This document shows, in pieces, positions 11,601 to 26,600 of a stretch of 64,000 bases of DNA. Below the pieces are notes generated by a model. The model was not told where the DNA came from. It searched no databases and saw only the letters and a program-made list of their open reading frames with translations. Location of the stretch: assembly GCA_030549495.1 (NCBI GenBank), contig JAUIRK010001057.1:863501-927500 (forward strand), in the 5' to 3' direction. This stretch comes from Nectonema munidae. Lineage: Eukaryota; Nematomorpha; Nectonematoida; Nectonematidae. A program made the translations under genes and the position numbers. The first letter of the stretch is position 1. Every line of letters begins with the position of its first letter.

Positions 11601-14600
11601 TGTTCAGAATTTTACTTTTGACTTAGAATTCGTCTTTTCCTTTTAATTTCGCTTCCGTGGTAATATAGACGTGGAATGAACATACTACCACTAAACCTCA
11701 CGCTTGGTACTATTATCGAAAATATAATATCTTCCACTCTTTAATTGTGAATTTTTATTTTTGTGCCTATCCACGTATGTGAACACTTGGTCAAGTCTAA
11801 CCTTAATTCAATTCTTCTTTCTTCTAAAAAAGGAGATTGAACATCCACCTCAGTAAAATATACTTGTGATGTGTATGCAGATGCGTCAATAAGGGGAGGA
11901 TCTATTTTATCCCGTGGAACACCCTGTGTAAATATATAGGCTTTCTATTAGCCGAGCCAGTATTTCCCTGCGTGTCTGGCGACGAGCTTGTGTGTAGGTA
12001 TATTTAATTCCCGGATATTAAAATTTCACTAGACCTTTTTCAAAAAATACGGTATTAAAATTTTTTTGTGTTTAACAGATCCTTTGAATATAATAATAAT
12101 AATATGATTTAAGGCTCAATTCAAGAGATGGAATTGAAGAAGCGATTCTGAGATTTCTCCCACCTCTATATACTCTTAGTTGTAGACCTGTATGCAGTAT
12201 ATACTTACTGCATTCGACTTTAAATTATAATTAGATTCAAATATATTTTTAAGTAAAACAAAATAAGCGTACAAATTATAATTTATTGGTAGTCTATCTA
12301 TCTTCATATCTGCATGCGTAGAAATTTCTATAAAATGCTTTTGTTTTTTACGTCATGAGGACTCATCTCCTTTTAAGAGACTTCCTCTTGATCACCCAAC
12401 CTATTTGTCTAAATTTTAAATCCTTTTGAAGATTGTGTTGTTTCAATGATTCGATTTTTGTCTGCTCTCTTATTTTTTCAAGGTTACAAAAATGTTTGCT
12501 ATTATCATCTTTCAATGGAGAAAGGATCACCATGAGGAAAAAATTATGTAATGATGTGTGGCAGTAACATAAGTAGCCTTGAATTTTTTCTTTATTCATT
12601 TCCTCAACTATTTATTCATATTTATATTGATGGAGGAATGTGTGTAATTGGGTTAAAGTTTCTTCTAGCGTTAATGAATTTATTCACACACGAATATGTA
12701 GTAGTAATATTTACTAACAAATATCACAAGCTCTTCACGGATTATAATTCATCTTAATTCCGGGTAAAGTTAGTACTGAATAATGCTATGAGTTCTACAT
12801 AATATATGCACTACGCATGCATGATTCAATTCCAATAAATGCCATCAAAATACGATTTGAGTGAGAATCAATAAAGCTAAGAGCGAAACTTCATTTTCCT
12901 AATCTCATCTTCGCAACATTTTTCAGGTTGCTATGAGGGTGGGAGAATTTACAATTGAATTTAGTTGCTTGAAAAATGTGCATTTGTAGAGTCAATTAGT
13001 AAGCTTGATATGTAGTTAGTATAATTACTTATAAAAGTAATTAAATTTTATTTCTTTTAAAGTTAAGTGTTTTAATAATGCTAGTTAAGTAAGTAATTAA
13101 CTAATTAAAATTTTAATTATCATTTATTCAACTAACCAGTGGCGTACCAAGAGGGGGATTTAATTCGGGCGCCGAATTTACATGTATCATTAAAAATTTA
13201 ATCAACATATTTTAGACTTAAATCGCAATGTGATTTGCTACACCTTTTGTTCACATTTTTTACACCGATAAGTATATACATACTTGTATTATTAAGTTTT
13301 GGACTTTCTGAATTGTTATTTGGAATTTTAAGGAGCCGCAAAATTAGCATCTAACCCGGGCGACATTAAAGATAGCTACATCGCTGCAACTAATTAACCA
13401 TTGTTTTAAATTACTTAATCTTTTTTCTTCAATGAACTTCTTACCTTTAAATTCATGTACTATTTAATTTAAATAAGTAAAAATTTTTATTGAAAGGATT
13501 CACTGTTATTTAATTTTTTAATAATAAGATGCATTTCCTATTTTTCCAATTATCATGTTAGGCTGGAGATTCCACAATTGATCAAACAAACTAATGTAAA
13601 GAATGCCTGCTAATGGCAAATATCTGTCAAATGATCTATTCTTCGGTAGAAGCAGTATAACATTTCATCATTTTGTTACTTTAGAAGTGTAATGCTAATA
13701 GACGCATCCTCTGAGATATAATAAACGTGTATACGCCTGCATTTTATGGATTATTATTTTTGTTGTCCTACAAGTCATTCTTCATTGATATTCAATATTC
13801 GCTTTTGGAAGTTTTAGCTCATAAATCAGATTTTGACAATGTCAGCAAGATGTTTCTATACTTAAATATTAAAAACGCCAAAAAATAGAGCATAGTGAGT
13901 GACCCGCTATTCCCATACTTCAACTTTTTCCTTGAATCTTTGTTTCGATGCCACTCTTCAGCTACAACCGCCAAATTAAATTGTTGATATTTCTACAATG
14001 TTAACTCCCCTGTTCACTAGATATATATATAATATATGATATGGAATTCGCTTTTCTATTTTGCATAAATTTAAATAAAACTAAAAAGGTTTTTGAAATT
14101 TTAATTTTATTCTACAAAATTTTTTCCTCTTCTTTTCTAAATCTCTAATTTGCGTTTATCCTTAGCTTGTTTTACCAAAAAAATGGTTAATTTTTATTTT
14201 TCGAAGTGATCTATTGATTGAAAAATTTTAGTTGCATCGCAAAGAATCGATAGTAATAATAATAATCAGTTTTGAATTATTATTTTTAAGTTTTATCTTT
14301 AAGTTGGAAATTGAAATCACTTACTGCTGAGTAACACTTGTACTTATTATCTAAAACTTTTCCCCTTCAAAGGAAGCCCTTCGGTACAATGAGGGTCAGC
14401 GTTGTGTAACCTGAGTCGGTGGAGTCGCACTTTTTGAGAAGGAGTCGTAATAATTATTGCGTCAACGACTCCATGAATAGTTCTATTCATATGTGTTAGA
14501 TTAAAAAATAAATTCATAGACACTCTTTTTGGTGTGCAACGTTGCAAACTTGCAATATAAAAATGTTTAAATACGTTGAATCGGAGTCGTCAAATATTTT

Positions 14601-17600
14601 TCCGACTTAACAACCCTGAGCTGGACAATAATTTTTATCCGTCGACCGCATTGAAGTCTACGTAATATTTAGCTGGCCGCAATTAAAACTCTGTTCGTTC
14701 AAAATTTAAAACATATTAGTAAATTCTTCCTTCATCTCATGTAATTTTTTATTTATTATTCGACTTTTTATTTTACATGCTTTTTAACATCTTTTTGATA
14801 ATTTTGAAAAAAGGACTCGAAGTTGTTTTAAAACTTGGTAAAACTTTCAATTTTTTGAGCTGAAATTTTGTGAAATTTACGAAAAATAAAGTTTTAAAAG
14901 GCAGAGAAGGTCTCAATGAAACGTTTCGCGTGTCTCATGTGGCGAGCGAAAAGCACTCTGCCCACCCCTGGACTGAAAAGGAAATATACTTGGGTGATGA
15001 TGTTAAGAAAAGTTTCTTCGCCTCAATATTCCTCAAACAATGAATATAAAAATTTAGTTTAGTTTAAATATTAGTTTCTGTTTGCTCCTTTCCTCATTAA
15101 AAAATTGGAATGAATAAAAGTTAATTTGTTAGCTTTTATTTTCATGAAATCATATTTTCAATATTTTTTGCTTCTGCCTTAACAATTTCTATGCATTCGC
15201 TATTTTTTAGGTAATAATTTTTTTCTTGTTTTTTTATTATCTTTCAGATTTACACATGAATAGACAGGGGTGGACTTATATATGTTAGTCCGTCTTAATT
15301 CAGATATATAGCAGAGCAGTGGATTAATCTTTAATTATGTCGGTGCTTCTTAAAGTTTCATATTTTATTGTACCCATATGTTTAATTGTTCTTTTTAAGT
15401 TACATATAAAATGTTCTATGCCAAAAATATTTTTTCCTATAGTTTTGTTTTACGCTTTCCAGTTTTCCCTCAATGAGAATTATAAAACTATTGGATGTAA
15501 TTCAAAATTCTTTATATAATAGACCAGAGCAACTTAGAAAATGTCCTGCTCAAAAAAAGTATATTTTTTTATAAGTCTTTTCCAACACACAATTGTGCTT
15601 TTTTTTATACCGAAACACATCCGTTGTTAAGCACTGATTTATGATATGACGTTATTATATTGAGTGAGAGATATACTGATAGCTTTCTTTTTGTCGTCAT
15701 ACTCAATCTGTAATTATAAATGATGCATGATGAAAGTATCAATTCATTGCTTACTTTAAATATCCAGACTCGAATAAGATGGTAAAACTATTAGTAAAGA
15801 TAGAAAATAATTCATGTTCCAGTGCTCAATTTTTTTTTGTATATTTTGATATTCAGTCGTGTCTCTTTAATCCGCACACTTTCGTTTCTAATTTATTCGT
15901 AAGGATTGACGAATCGTATGTAATACGGATCTGTCAATTTTTAAAAAGCGTAAATCATTGTTTTTTAATTGGCCTATCTTAGTGTCGCTCAAAAGGTATT
16001 CTAAATATAGGCAAACTTTTAAATTCCTGATAAGTTTGAAGTCTCAACTTTAAATCTATGTTCTCAATTTTACAACAAGAATCACGATGTTGAAACTCTA
16101 AAAGATAAAAAATAATGGAACTTTTGTTTCTTGACAGATGAAAAAACGGCTGAAGTGAATCTTACAGTTATTGCCATGATTAATAATAATCAGGTATCAA
16201 CATGTGTGACGAATCAATAAACAGACAGTGTGAACTTTAATTTATAATGGTAAAGGTACCATAGGGTGTTTTCATCGAGCGCCGCTTGTATCGAACTATG
16301 AGGAAAGCAGGCATGATGGGGGATCGAACCCAAAACCTTGAGTTATTGAATCCAGCATCTAACCAACTCTACTCACGCCACTTGTATTAAGCTGCTATGC
16401 CTTAGAAATTTTAAATATAATAAATATGAACTTTATTTCCAGCCATATAAGATTGTGCATTAGGGTAATTCCTTAAAAAAAATTTTTCTGACACCATGCC
16501 AAAAAGATGAGTTTTTAGGCATAAATAAAGATTTTATTAAGCTTTTTTGTAAATAAAAACAAAACCTCGCGCTCTCATGTCAGTGAAAGTATGAAAAAGT
16601 ACTTATAAATTTGATCATCAAAAAGTGCAAACTTTTATTATTAGGAAAAAATTTTCCCTGAAAGAATAAATAAAAATTTATTGTTAAAAAATATGAAACA
16701 GTTAAAAGTTATTTTTTCCAATAAACTTCATGTTCAGGTAATCAATTTTTTTTGAATTTTTATACAGCTCTTCCATTAATTTTACCGCTCTTTCGGCGTT
16801 TTGGTTACTCCTGGAAATGTCTAATTTTGATTCTTCGTTCTTCCAGTGTGTATTAAGACAGTTCAATGCTTTGTTACACCTCACTGTTTCGACTCCAGTT
16901 AACAGTTTTTGATATACCTCGTCATCATAGTGTTGAGAGTGGAACCACGCTTGCGCCCAGTAAGTTGATATGAAATCACAAGGTATGTAAAGCAAATCAC
17001 GATATTTAGGTAAAAGAAAAAAGGCCATCAAGGCATAAATTCCTCTAGAGTTCCATCTTGCTTGATGAAGACTTGGCAATTTTCTCCACTTAATACATGG
17101 CAGCTTAGATGTATGTTTGAAATGATTAAAAGCACTCGTACAAAAATTTAAAGTCATCACGCCAACCAGGATTTTGATATTGTGGCGTTTAATCTAAAGC
17201 TGAGAAATTATAGTCTCTTTGCAGGTTAGCATAATTATTCATAATAGCATCAACAAAAAAATAATTTAGTTGTGGTTTTGTTGATTTATCCTGAAAATAA
17301 TAATTTAGGACGTGTTTTAATATCAAATCCAATACGTGATGTTGGCAGCCGATGTATTGTGGTTCAGGATAACCAAGTTCAGAAACTCTATCTTTCAGCA
17401 TTTTTATTACTCCACCATGACGACCAGTGTTGGTTGCTGTCGTATCGCAAATGATCATAGATATATTTTTCCAAACATTGTAATTATCAATCAGCTTTTC
17501 CATTTCTTTAAAAATAGCCCTAGCAGATCCAGATTCACATTTCAAGATTCCAAGTTTCATCTCGTAATTCTGATTTTTTAGAAGAACAACTTGGTGTTCT

Positions 17601-20600
17601 ACTCCTTTTAACTTCTTTCCGTCAAACTGTAAACAAAAAGAATCGCTAGTGTTCATCAAAAAATTCAAAATCTTCGATTTCATTGCTCTTCCATCTTTGA
17701 TCACTTTTTTCCATATAGAAGATTGCGTTGGAACTGAAATATCTAAGCCTTCGTTTCTAATTGTTGTGAGAATTTGATGCGCTTTGTTTGTTGAAACACT
17801 ATTCTTATAAAATAAAACGCTTGCTGTTTTTGTTGAACCTCTTTTAAACTTAGGCTCTTGTAGTTTAGACGATGAAGAAAAGGAAGAAAAAGAAGAAGAA
17901 CATGAAGAAGAATATGATGATGATGATGATGATGGTGAAAAAGGTGAAACTTCGTCGTTTGAAAAGCTTGAATTATCTTCAACCTGAGAAGAATTATGGG
18001 AAATCGGGTTTTGAATTGAATATTTTTTACTTGGATGAATGGAGGTTGAAGGAGCCTCTCTTAACGTAGAATATCCTACTTTTCCTCGGCTTTGAATTTG
18101 TGTTTCGTAAAAAACCTTGTCTTCCTTGCACTTCCAAAAACCTGTGACATTTGTTACATCAAATACTTGCGGAAGAATGACTGATACGAATTTTTCGGAT
18201 TGTCTCTTTCTGTTTTTTATCTCTAATTGGATGAGATTCCCGAGCTTTTTTCTGATTTGAGATTTCGAAAGTAGAGGAAAATTTAATGTATGATCCCAAA
18301 GATACTGAATCTCACCCAATATATGCTTAATTCTCTCTTCTTTACTCTTCATTTGACCGTATAAAAACTTGAAGTTTCCTAGAATTTGACAATTAGTTGG
18401 CATTCTGATTAGCTTTGAAATAGACTCCAATAAGGGAATACTTCCCTTTCTTTTTTGCTTTGAATTATAGGTAAAATTCTTTTGCCATATAAATTTTTTG
18501 CTTTCAGTTTTTAAACTTGAATTTTTTGAACTCATATTTTGATCAAAGTTGTAATTATTATTTTAAAAATCTTTGTAAATAAAACTTTGGTTTAATATAA
18601 ATAAAATAATCTTAATAATTGAATTTATATACTATTATCCATTATACTCATATGTTTCAATAACAAAGTTTTTTTAATTTTTAATAAAAGTGGCAATAAG
18701 CTTAATATAAGTGAAAGAAGTTCTTTAAAATATCAAAATTTTCCAAATAAACAAACTTCAAATTTATCTACTATTTTAATTTTAACGCCATCTATTATTT
18801 ATTTTAAATCTTGCATTTTCATACATAGATTATTTTACCTTACACGGAGCGGAACCTTTTTTAAACTTTGATGAATTCTAATATGATATTAATTATTTAG
18901 ACATCTTCCTCACAACTTCCCATAAGTGTCATTTTAAATATTAAATTTTTTTTTTGGGAATTACCCTATTGTGCATGTATGGTTAGACTTAAGAATTTTT
19001 GGATTTCCCAATGAGCCTTTAGATGAACTAGATTTTGATCCTGGTTATGTTTTTCAAGAAAAAAGAACGTCAAAGAAAATTGGCTGAATCATATCCCTTC
19101 AAATTTTTTGACTTTTCCTAAAATCGCTAGCTGCATCTTTTGAAACCATTTTCATGGTAGTTGAATGACCCCTTCATGTCCAAAACTGTCAATCAAAATT
19201 AAAATTTTTCAGCAAAATTTTGACATTATCTGTACTTAACCTTATAACTTAGGATCTATATTATATAATACCTAAGTTATAAGGTTAAGTACAGATAAAG
19301 TTCCTTGATTTTTTTAGCTCAACTTTGTTTTAAAGCTCAGATAGATAGTGGACTATATCGGTAGTAGTCACCATGTTCGACAGCCTCGCCACCAAGTAGC
19401 TGAGAAGTAACATTTTCAACTTCAATGTTGATGTTTTATTCAGCTGAAATATCACTTTTTCGAGCTAGATAGAACTTGTAGTTCAGAGAGAGGAACATCT
19501 TCCTGTTAGTCTTCTGATGGTACGACCTTTGTGTCGATTGGAAGTATACCAACGCTGCGCCAACAATTAGAAATAGTAGAAGACTTAACTTGGTCCCAAG
19601 ATTCTCGTAAAGCTTAAACACGTAACCGTTAATCACTGTTGGTTCTTTTTTTCAACACACTCAAGATTGTGTGGAGTGAGGCAACATCGATAATAAGCTT
19701 AGAACGCGCGAATGATTCTCGCGTCCATTGGTTGAATGTAAGTTGTAGTATCAGGAGGCAGGATGTTAAAACAAGCTTGTTTTGTCTAATAACAATAGAA
19801 TGTGCCGACTAGCACACCTCATTTGACGATTAACAGTTTTAAACCATCCACCAAACACAAATGAAGTCATCCATGCTGTTTTATTATTGAAATAGTGAAC
19901 ATAAATGTCAGGTTTAAACGTTTTGCTAAAACACCGTGAACGCTTAGCATGAGTAACAAAGATTCGTTTCAACTTATGAGTAGCAGTGATTAGCAACCAA
20001 GCCTACAGTAATGTGACCTTTAGATTGCTTTGTGCCACTGAGTGGCCCAAAGGCAAGAGTAATGCTGGAGCTCATCTTGTAAAACAATCTTCTCTCAACA
20101 AAGTTATACGCATCATTAAGATCATAGCAAGAATGGAGTTGTAGTTTCTGCTTCTGAACGTCTTAACTTTTGTTAAGTCTGCGCTTGCACTTTCTGCATC
20201 GATCTTGAAAGAAGATACCGCACTGCGTGAATAAAATCTTGCATGCCCTCCACGAGAATAAGAGAAGTCAGGAACACTAAGTTGACTACCATATGCTATG
20301 GCCTACACAACGAATTGATCTAACATTATTGAACCAAATGTACAAAGCTTCTTCTAAACGCACTTGTTGGGGTTGCCTTATTCTAGTCTTATTACTGTTG
20401 ATATTTAACTACTTTTCTGGCAAAATGTCACCAACAGTTCATTTGCCGACCTAATGAAGGCTTGCCCTTTTTGTTGGTCCATGGAGACGTGAGAGAAAAA
20501 GAATTATTACGTTCATGTTTGCCTTTTGAGATATTTTTAAAAAAGATAAAAAACATTAACTTACAATATTCTTTCTAAAAATAATGAAGTCTCACCGTTT

Positions 20601-23600
20601 ATCTTTGTTTTGACAACTATACCTCTGATTTTGATGAATAAAATGTTTCCTTCATTGGAGTTAACGTTAGGTTTAGTGTTGACGCAATCGTACATACATA
20701 CATACACATTTTTGAAACACTTTCTTATTTATTTGTACATACATGATTTTCCAAAATATTGGGCTATAACAGAAACATGAATTATCAGGAGTGCTCAATT
20801 GATCTCTTTGCCTCTTTCAAAGATCCCCGCGTGGTTTCACAAATAAGCTAGACTTTGTCTGCTTTGTTTTTACTTTTTCACATTATTATCTTGTTTCTTG
20901 TGCAAATTTTCTTCCTTTGATTTGATTGGTAGGAAAAGATCTACCGTGTTAATAGACTATTCAATTTATATAAATTTTGTGTTTGTAATATTTAAGTTTT
21001 CTCAAATAAATATTTTTTTGAAATATTAATATCATTAAATTTTTTTTCTATAGAAATGGCTTGGAATGAATGCAAATACAGGCAAAAAAACTCAGTTATG
21101 TGAATTGTGTCATTATCCTTATAAGAAGAAGAAAAAATTTAAGGTTTTTTTTTTAATTTTTATTCCTTTTCCAACTCTAGTTAACTTGCTTTCTTATTCT
21201 TGCCAAACGAATCTGCCTTCTTTTTAACTCATTAACGACCAGAATAATCAGACGATATCTAATGTAAAGCAGAAGATTTGTATTAAAGGGCTTTGATAAA
21301 CGCAGACGATTTTATTTTTGTAAAGTCGACATGGGCGTTAACGGGTTATAAGCAGAATGCGAAAGTTGATAGAAAATACAGCATGTGCTGGACAGAAGTA
21401 TCGAAGAGTTGTACTTATTTCCAACTCAATTTTATACATGCACTGAAACATCAGAATGATTATTATTATCTGACATGTGTTGAACACATTTCCTACAATT
21501 TAAATGGGAGGAAATGAGATGAAATTAATATTGTACTTAGTAGTTGCATATTTCTTATCGCATACGCCCGGGACGCAATCAGACAGGGGGCATCTGCTCC
21601 TCGTAAGATCAGAGAGCAAATTTTAATGACAAAATTGAAAATATAATACTTGATTAAACAAACCCTATTATTTACCCTTACATGCTATTCCTGTGAATTT
21701 CCTACATCTCCCATCACCATCACATCACAGTAGTCCAGCTTTACAAGCAGTTATTATTTTTGTTACCAACTTAACCAAGTTCGAGTTTAGTTCGTCATTG
21801 AAAGACTATTCAACAGCAATATTTCATGAGGTGAGCTATTTGTCAAAAATCTCCAGGTTTCAAAATACTACTATTAGTGAGCTCATTATCATTGTCATCA
21901 TCATCATCATCATCATTTCCTGAGTATTATTTATCGGGAAACTCATTATTTTTAGATAAAAGGAAGTAAGGTGAATTGCATGTAAAGTGACGGTATATAA
22001 TCTCGGGCGTAATGAGATGCTATAAAATAAATGCCTTAAATTTCTCCTACTCGATGATGCATGGCTCAGAGAAGGGTTCATTCAAGATTGAATGAAGAAC
22101 TTAATTCTTCCTTCAACTTTTCACGGCTATGTCGTTTATACAATATTATTTTATCCATACGTTGTGAACTCTGCTATGCTTGTTACAAATTCCCACCAAC
22201 TTCAACAAAAAACATTTTTATCGCTGTGTTCAGGTCAAAAATTTAGCAACTTGTTTAACAACGTTCAGGTCTCATATGTAGAGTTAAGGATTAGTTGGAA
22301 CTAATTTTTTTTGGAATTATAAACATCGCCTTCATTTTCCCCGTTTCCCAGAAATTAGACTCATTTTGAGTTAATTTAATTATCTTTATTAAAAATAATG
22401 CTAAGCAACCTCATACCCGAAAATGCCCCCTACCCTTAGCCACCTGAGGCATAATCGTGAAAATGGAGATGCTTATGCTTTATAAAATCCCTTGCAATTT
22501 ATTCTATTTTTCACTATGTAGCAAGGCGGGTTGTGGAGTGTCGCAGATTTAAAAGGATAGGAGCCAAAGTCGGTATGTAATATAATTTAGGAGTATAATG
22601 CCTAAAAAGTTTCTTTAAGTATTTTAAATCTTGGAAAAATAAGTTTCAATTTTTGTAAGAATATGGGTCTATGCGTGACCTTTTTTTTTAGTCAAAGCTT
22701 TATGCAACCCATGTCCGCCCATCACTCTTTAAATTCTTTCTCCCTTTTTCCTCCCTCAATAATTGTCATTGTATGTGCCTCTGTTCTAAAACCTTGTTTT
22801 CTGTCAAACGTCAATATACTTTTAACAATTTAATAAAATAATTTCTATTTAATTTTTGCTACTTTTAGGTATAATCGGTTCCCATGACCCATAAAATAAA
22901 AAGCCACACTCTAAATCGATTCAAAAGAAAAGCGAACGATTGAATTTCCAAGAACCAATCGCCGAAAGGGTTAAGCAAAGTGGGATTTGTTTGTAAAGTA
23001 GACACCTAATCTACTCAACGTATAGACGGCATAGTATTGTAATCTAAAGCCCTTCTCTTATACCAATGTGAGTTATACTGCTGTGTCGTAAAATAGATTT
23101 AGGTTTTCGGTTGGAAAAGAGTTTTTTAGCAGGAAATTTTCTAATCTACTTACGTTTCATTATTCATTAATAGTTTTCTAATTCTCAAATACTGAAGACA
23201 AAAATATAGGTCTATTAAATTTGATTGGGAAACCTTGTTATATTTTCTAAAAAAAAGTGTCACTACCTTCATTTGTTCAGCCATATAAATTTTAGTTGAA
23301 TGCTGTTTTTCTCATTTCTCAATTATTAGTATGCCCATAAAAAGACATTTTTAAAATGAATATAAAAAGTAGCTGAACATTGTCCTATATAATAAACAAA
23401 TTTATTACCTCACTAAAAGGCGTTCTTTCAAGTATCCATTTTTTCCATCAAATATTACTTGTTCCAAAACATTTCCAAAAGCTTAAAACCAATGCCCTAA
23501 ATAATTTATAGACTCTCGCATACGGACCCTTGATTTGGAAGGGCGCCTACTTATAAATGAACTCTGGTAAGAATAAGATATGTTGGTTCTAGGGTCACTC

Positions 23601-26600
23601 TTTCGTCTTCTTTCCTCATCATTAATTTTTGCATTGCTTAGTTTGGGAGCTGGAGATGGCCTAGTTGTTCCTTTCGTGATAAATTCTTCAACATCGTCTT
23701 CATCGTTTCATTCCTGGTGATGCTGGGGTGTGCAGTGGCTTTCATCATTTGCTTCAAAAAGGACAAGGGAATACGGCAAACGGATGTTGTACGCTTTTTT
23801 TTTAAATATATAAACAGACAGTCAAACCTGTTCAAACGGGATGCCTTAAACGCAATAAAGTAACCGAATTGGAGAATAGGCTGATTTACATGTAATTTAT
23901 CCTAGAGGCTTACTTTTTTTAATAACGTAATTTCAATTATGTTTAAAAGGAAAAACCAACGTCCTTTTCAATTAAAATAAGGTAAAAGTACTAAAGTTTA
24001 TTCGTTTTTGAAAAAAGCCCCCGATTTGCGTTCTTTTAAAAGGATTTTTTCCTTACTCATTTTCTTCTTGTATAAACTGTACCATAATAATTTGGCTGGA
24101 TTTGCACTTTTGGTGATACAGAAAAATAGCAATATGTGTGGGGAGAGAAGAGAGCAAAGGAGAAAAGTATGAATGAATGAATGAAAATAGAGGAAACGTA
24201 TACTAAAAGCAGAAAGATAAGGAATAGCAGTAAAAGATTAAATGCTGAAGAATCCCTTATATGGGGAGTTTTCTGTTTTTAAAATTTTCTTATCTATTCT
24301 TCGACCTAAAAAATTCTGTTTATTTAGAATCCGGTTTATGCGAGTTAGACTTGCATCTCTACATTTAGTTTTTCAAGTTTCCGATTCTTTCTTTTTAGTC
24401 AAACCTCCTAATTCGACCATCTTTAAACCAACCACCTCCTTAAATACACTAGTTTTCACAAGTACCGTTTTGTTCTATATTTCTTTCGATTCACATGATA
24501 TTCTCTAATTCGTCTACCATTATCATCATTGTAGACGAGTTTGCACTTTCTATAGAGATAATGGTTTTCAAAAAATTTTAATTTTAAATATAAATTTCTC
24601 TTTTACTTTAATGTATTTTTCATGTTAATTATCTTTCTAGAGAATCAAATAAATTTCCGCAATTTTTTAGGTCCATATTTTTTTCGATTTGCTCAAAACC
24701 TAGCACGCGCATTGTGGGGAGAAAATATAAAAGTATTTGTAATCTTCGATCCTTGTTCTATAAACTACTAAGATATTTATCGAAAATGTGTAAAAAATTA
24801 TTCAGATCATTCTGCATAACTTTGATTTTAGTATCGATAGAGTCCAACTTCATTATTTTTCCAGCTAAGAAGCCTTCCTCTTCTTTTGGGAGAGGGGGAG
24901 GGTGGGCAAATTTTACGAAGTTTTTGTTTTGATGTTTGTTTTGTTTTATTTGAGAAAAAAAAGGTTAACAAAAAAATTGAAATATTTAAAATTTAAAAAA
25001 AAAAAAAAAAATTCGGAGAAAAAGAAAAAAAAAAAATTAAAAAAAAGGGGGGGTAGAAGGGGGGGGGAAAAAAGGGAAAAAGAAGAAGAATGGTGGTAGG
25101 GGAGGGGGGGGGGGGGGGGGGGGAGGTAAATATCCATTAAACTAGCATTTAAAGATTGCGTACAAATGACGTCCGCATCCACTTTCCATTTATTTGTAAA
25201 AAATTTACACACAACTTTGTATTGTCTGCTTTTAACATTTCTATCATTACTTTTCAAAAAAAATTCCACATATTTTCTTTACATTCAGGTCCAGGTAATT
25301 GAAAACGCGTTTTAAAAAACCTAAATAGATAAATTACAAAAAGATTAAAATTAGATAAACTTGAAACTTCAAATACTTTATAAATAAATATTTATTCTGC
25401 TATATTTATATTCTTAATATAAACATTTTTAAACGAATTTAACAAAGTTAAAAAAGTGTTTATAAAATAAAAATTTCAAATTCAAACAAATGTGGGAACA
25501 GGAGTGATTCTGAGAAATGAAAATTATGAAATAAAAGCGGATAAATACAAATCGAAAGCAAAAATTTTTAAGAAAACAAAAGAAAAAATTCGACACTACA
25601 ATAGTGAAAGTATAAGAGAGAGAGAGAAAGTAAGAAATTAAAAGAAGTTATCTATGCATTATAACGTTGGTTCGAATTAACACAGTGTGTAGACTGAAAG
25701 CTGGCCTCTACATTATAAGGATTCATAAAAATTAAATATTTCAAAAAAATCCTGTCTCAAATAATGTTGACCTAAATTAGACCAAAATTACAAAAAAAAT
25801 GTTAAAATAAAATAGCTGAATATACAAATAAAAAAAGTTTCTCGCCTTTGAACCATGAGGTTTTTTTTAATTTGCCAAGCGAGGTATCTCGCCGTCTACC
25901 CAAGCTCCATCACTCCGGCTCTCCAGCCTTGGTTACTATGATAAATTCAGAATGACCGAATTTGCATTTAATGCATAATAATTGTAAACTTATTTATAAA
26001 AGTAGTAATACTTGGCTATACTATCTGCAGGTTTTCTTCCATCCATCCCACTCCTGCTACGGGTCTATCCGTTGACCCAAGAATGTTCACTTTGGCTCAT
26101 CTATTCTAAGCGCTTCTTTTGAAGTTATTGCCTTTGAATCATGGATGCTTTGACGAGTTCTGCACTTCATTTCAAAAAAGAAGGATTGGAAATGCAATGC
26201 AGTAGTGAAGAGGCGCACTGTTCTGAAGTGAAATCAATATCATTTGACCATTAAAACGATAAAGTGTGTGGTACAGAGCAGGCGATGATTCTACGGATGA
26301 TAATGAAGACGAAGAGCAGGAAGTAAATGGAATTAATTAAGCTAATGAGTTCACTGGCAACATTTTTGATCGGATTAACAAGTATTTCAACGACATGTTG
26401 AATAGGAAAATGAGAGAAACTTTAAATTTCTTGTTACTGGCTTCATCTATTTTTTATGTTAATCTTTTTTGCCATTTTTTGTACTTATCCTGAATACATA
26501 AATGAATAAAATATAACAAAAAGATACATATTATTAAAAATGAAGGTACTCCTGCATCTAAAAGGTACGTATATAAGATATGATACATGGTACTGATCTA

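Larger units (their letters stand above)
16461..18968 (-). mobile_element. hAT-like DNA transposon, nearly whole, 2508 bp
   Basis: Perfect terminal inverted repeats TAGGGTAATTCC (16461-16472 and inverted at 18957-18968), extending imperfectly into A/T tracts. Flanked by a perfect 8-bp target duplication TTGTGCAT (16453-16460 and 18969-18976). Target length and transposase layout fit the hAT superfamily. The transposase on the - strand is almost complete but interrupted (see 17189-18535 and 16702-17160). Perfect target duplications indicate a fairly recent insertion into MARCH intron 1. Confidence 0.9.
8664..21053 (+). other. MARCH intron 1 (12.4 kb), transposon-rich
   Basis: Bounded by GTAAGT and a pyrimidine-rich tract ending CTATAG. 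It contains a long-TIR MITE (9011), TTAA MITEs (10469, 10674, 11298), two hAT MITEs (13137, 14620), a GAGTCG-rich stretch (14390), a SINE (16249), a hAT-like transposon (16461) and a Tigger relic (19390). Short open frames elsewhere in the intron, such as those at 9560, 12363, 15337 and 15779, show no recognisable similarity and look random. Confidence 0.8.

Noticed and set aside
17336-18069. + strand frames opposite the hAT-like transposase
   Set aside because: Shadows of the - strand transposase; the poly-Met/Lys parts mirror its Ser-rich repeat.
24946-25269. Proline- and lysine-rich frames over the A/G homopolymer tract
   Set aside because: Composition follows directly from homopolymers.
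26277-26340. Acidic peptide GDDSTDDNEDEEQEVNGIN ending in TAA after an AG, as an alternative last exon of the MARCH gene
   Set aside because: Joining it to exon 3 (phase 0) puts it in the wrong frame. Exon 4 at 26801 joins correctly and carries TM2.
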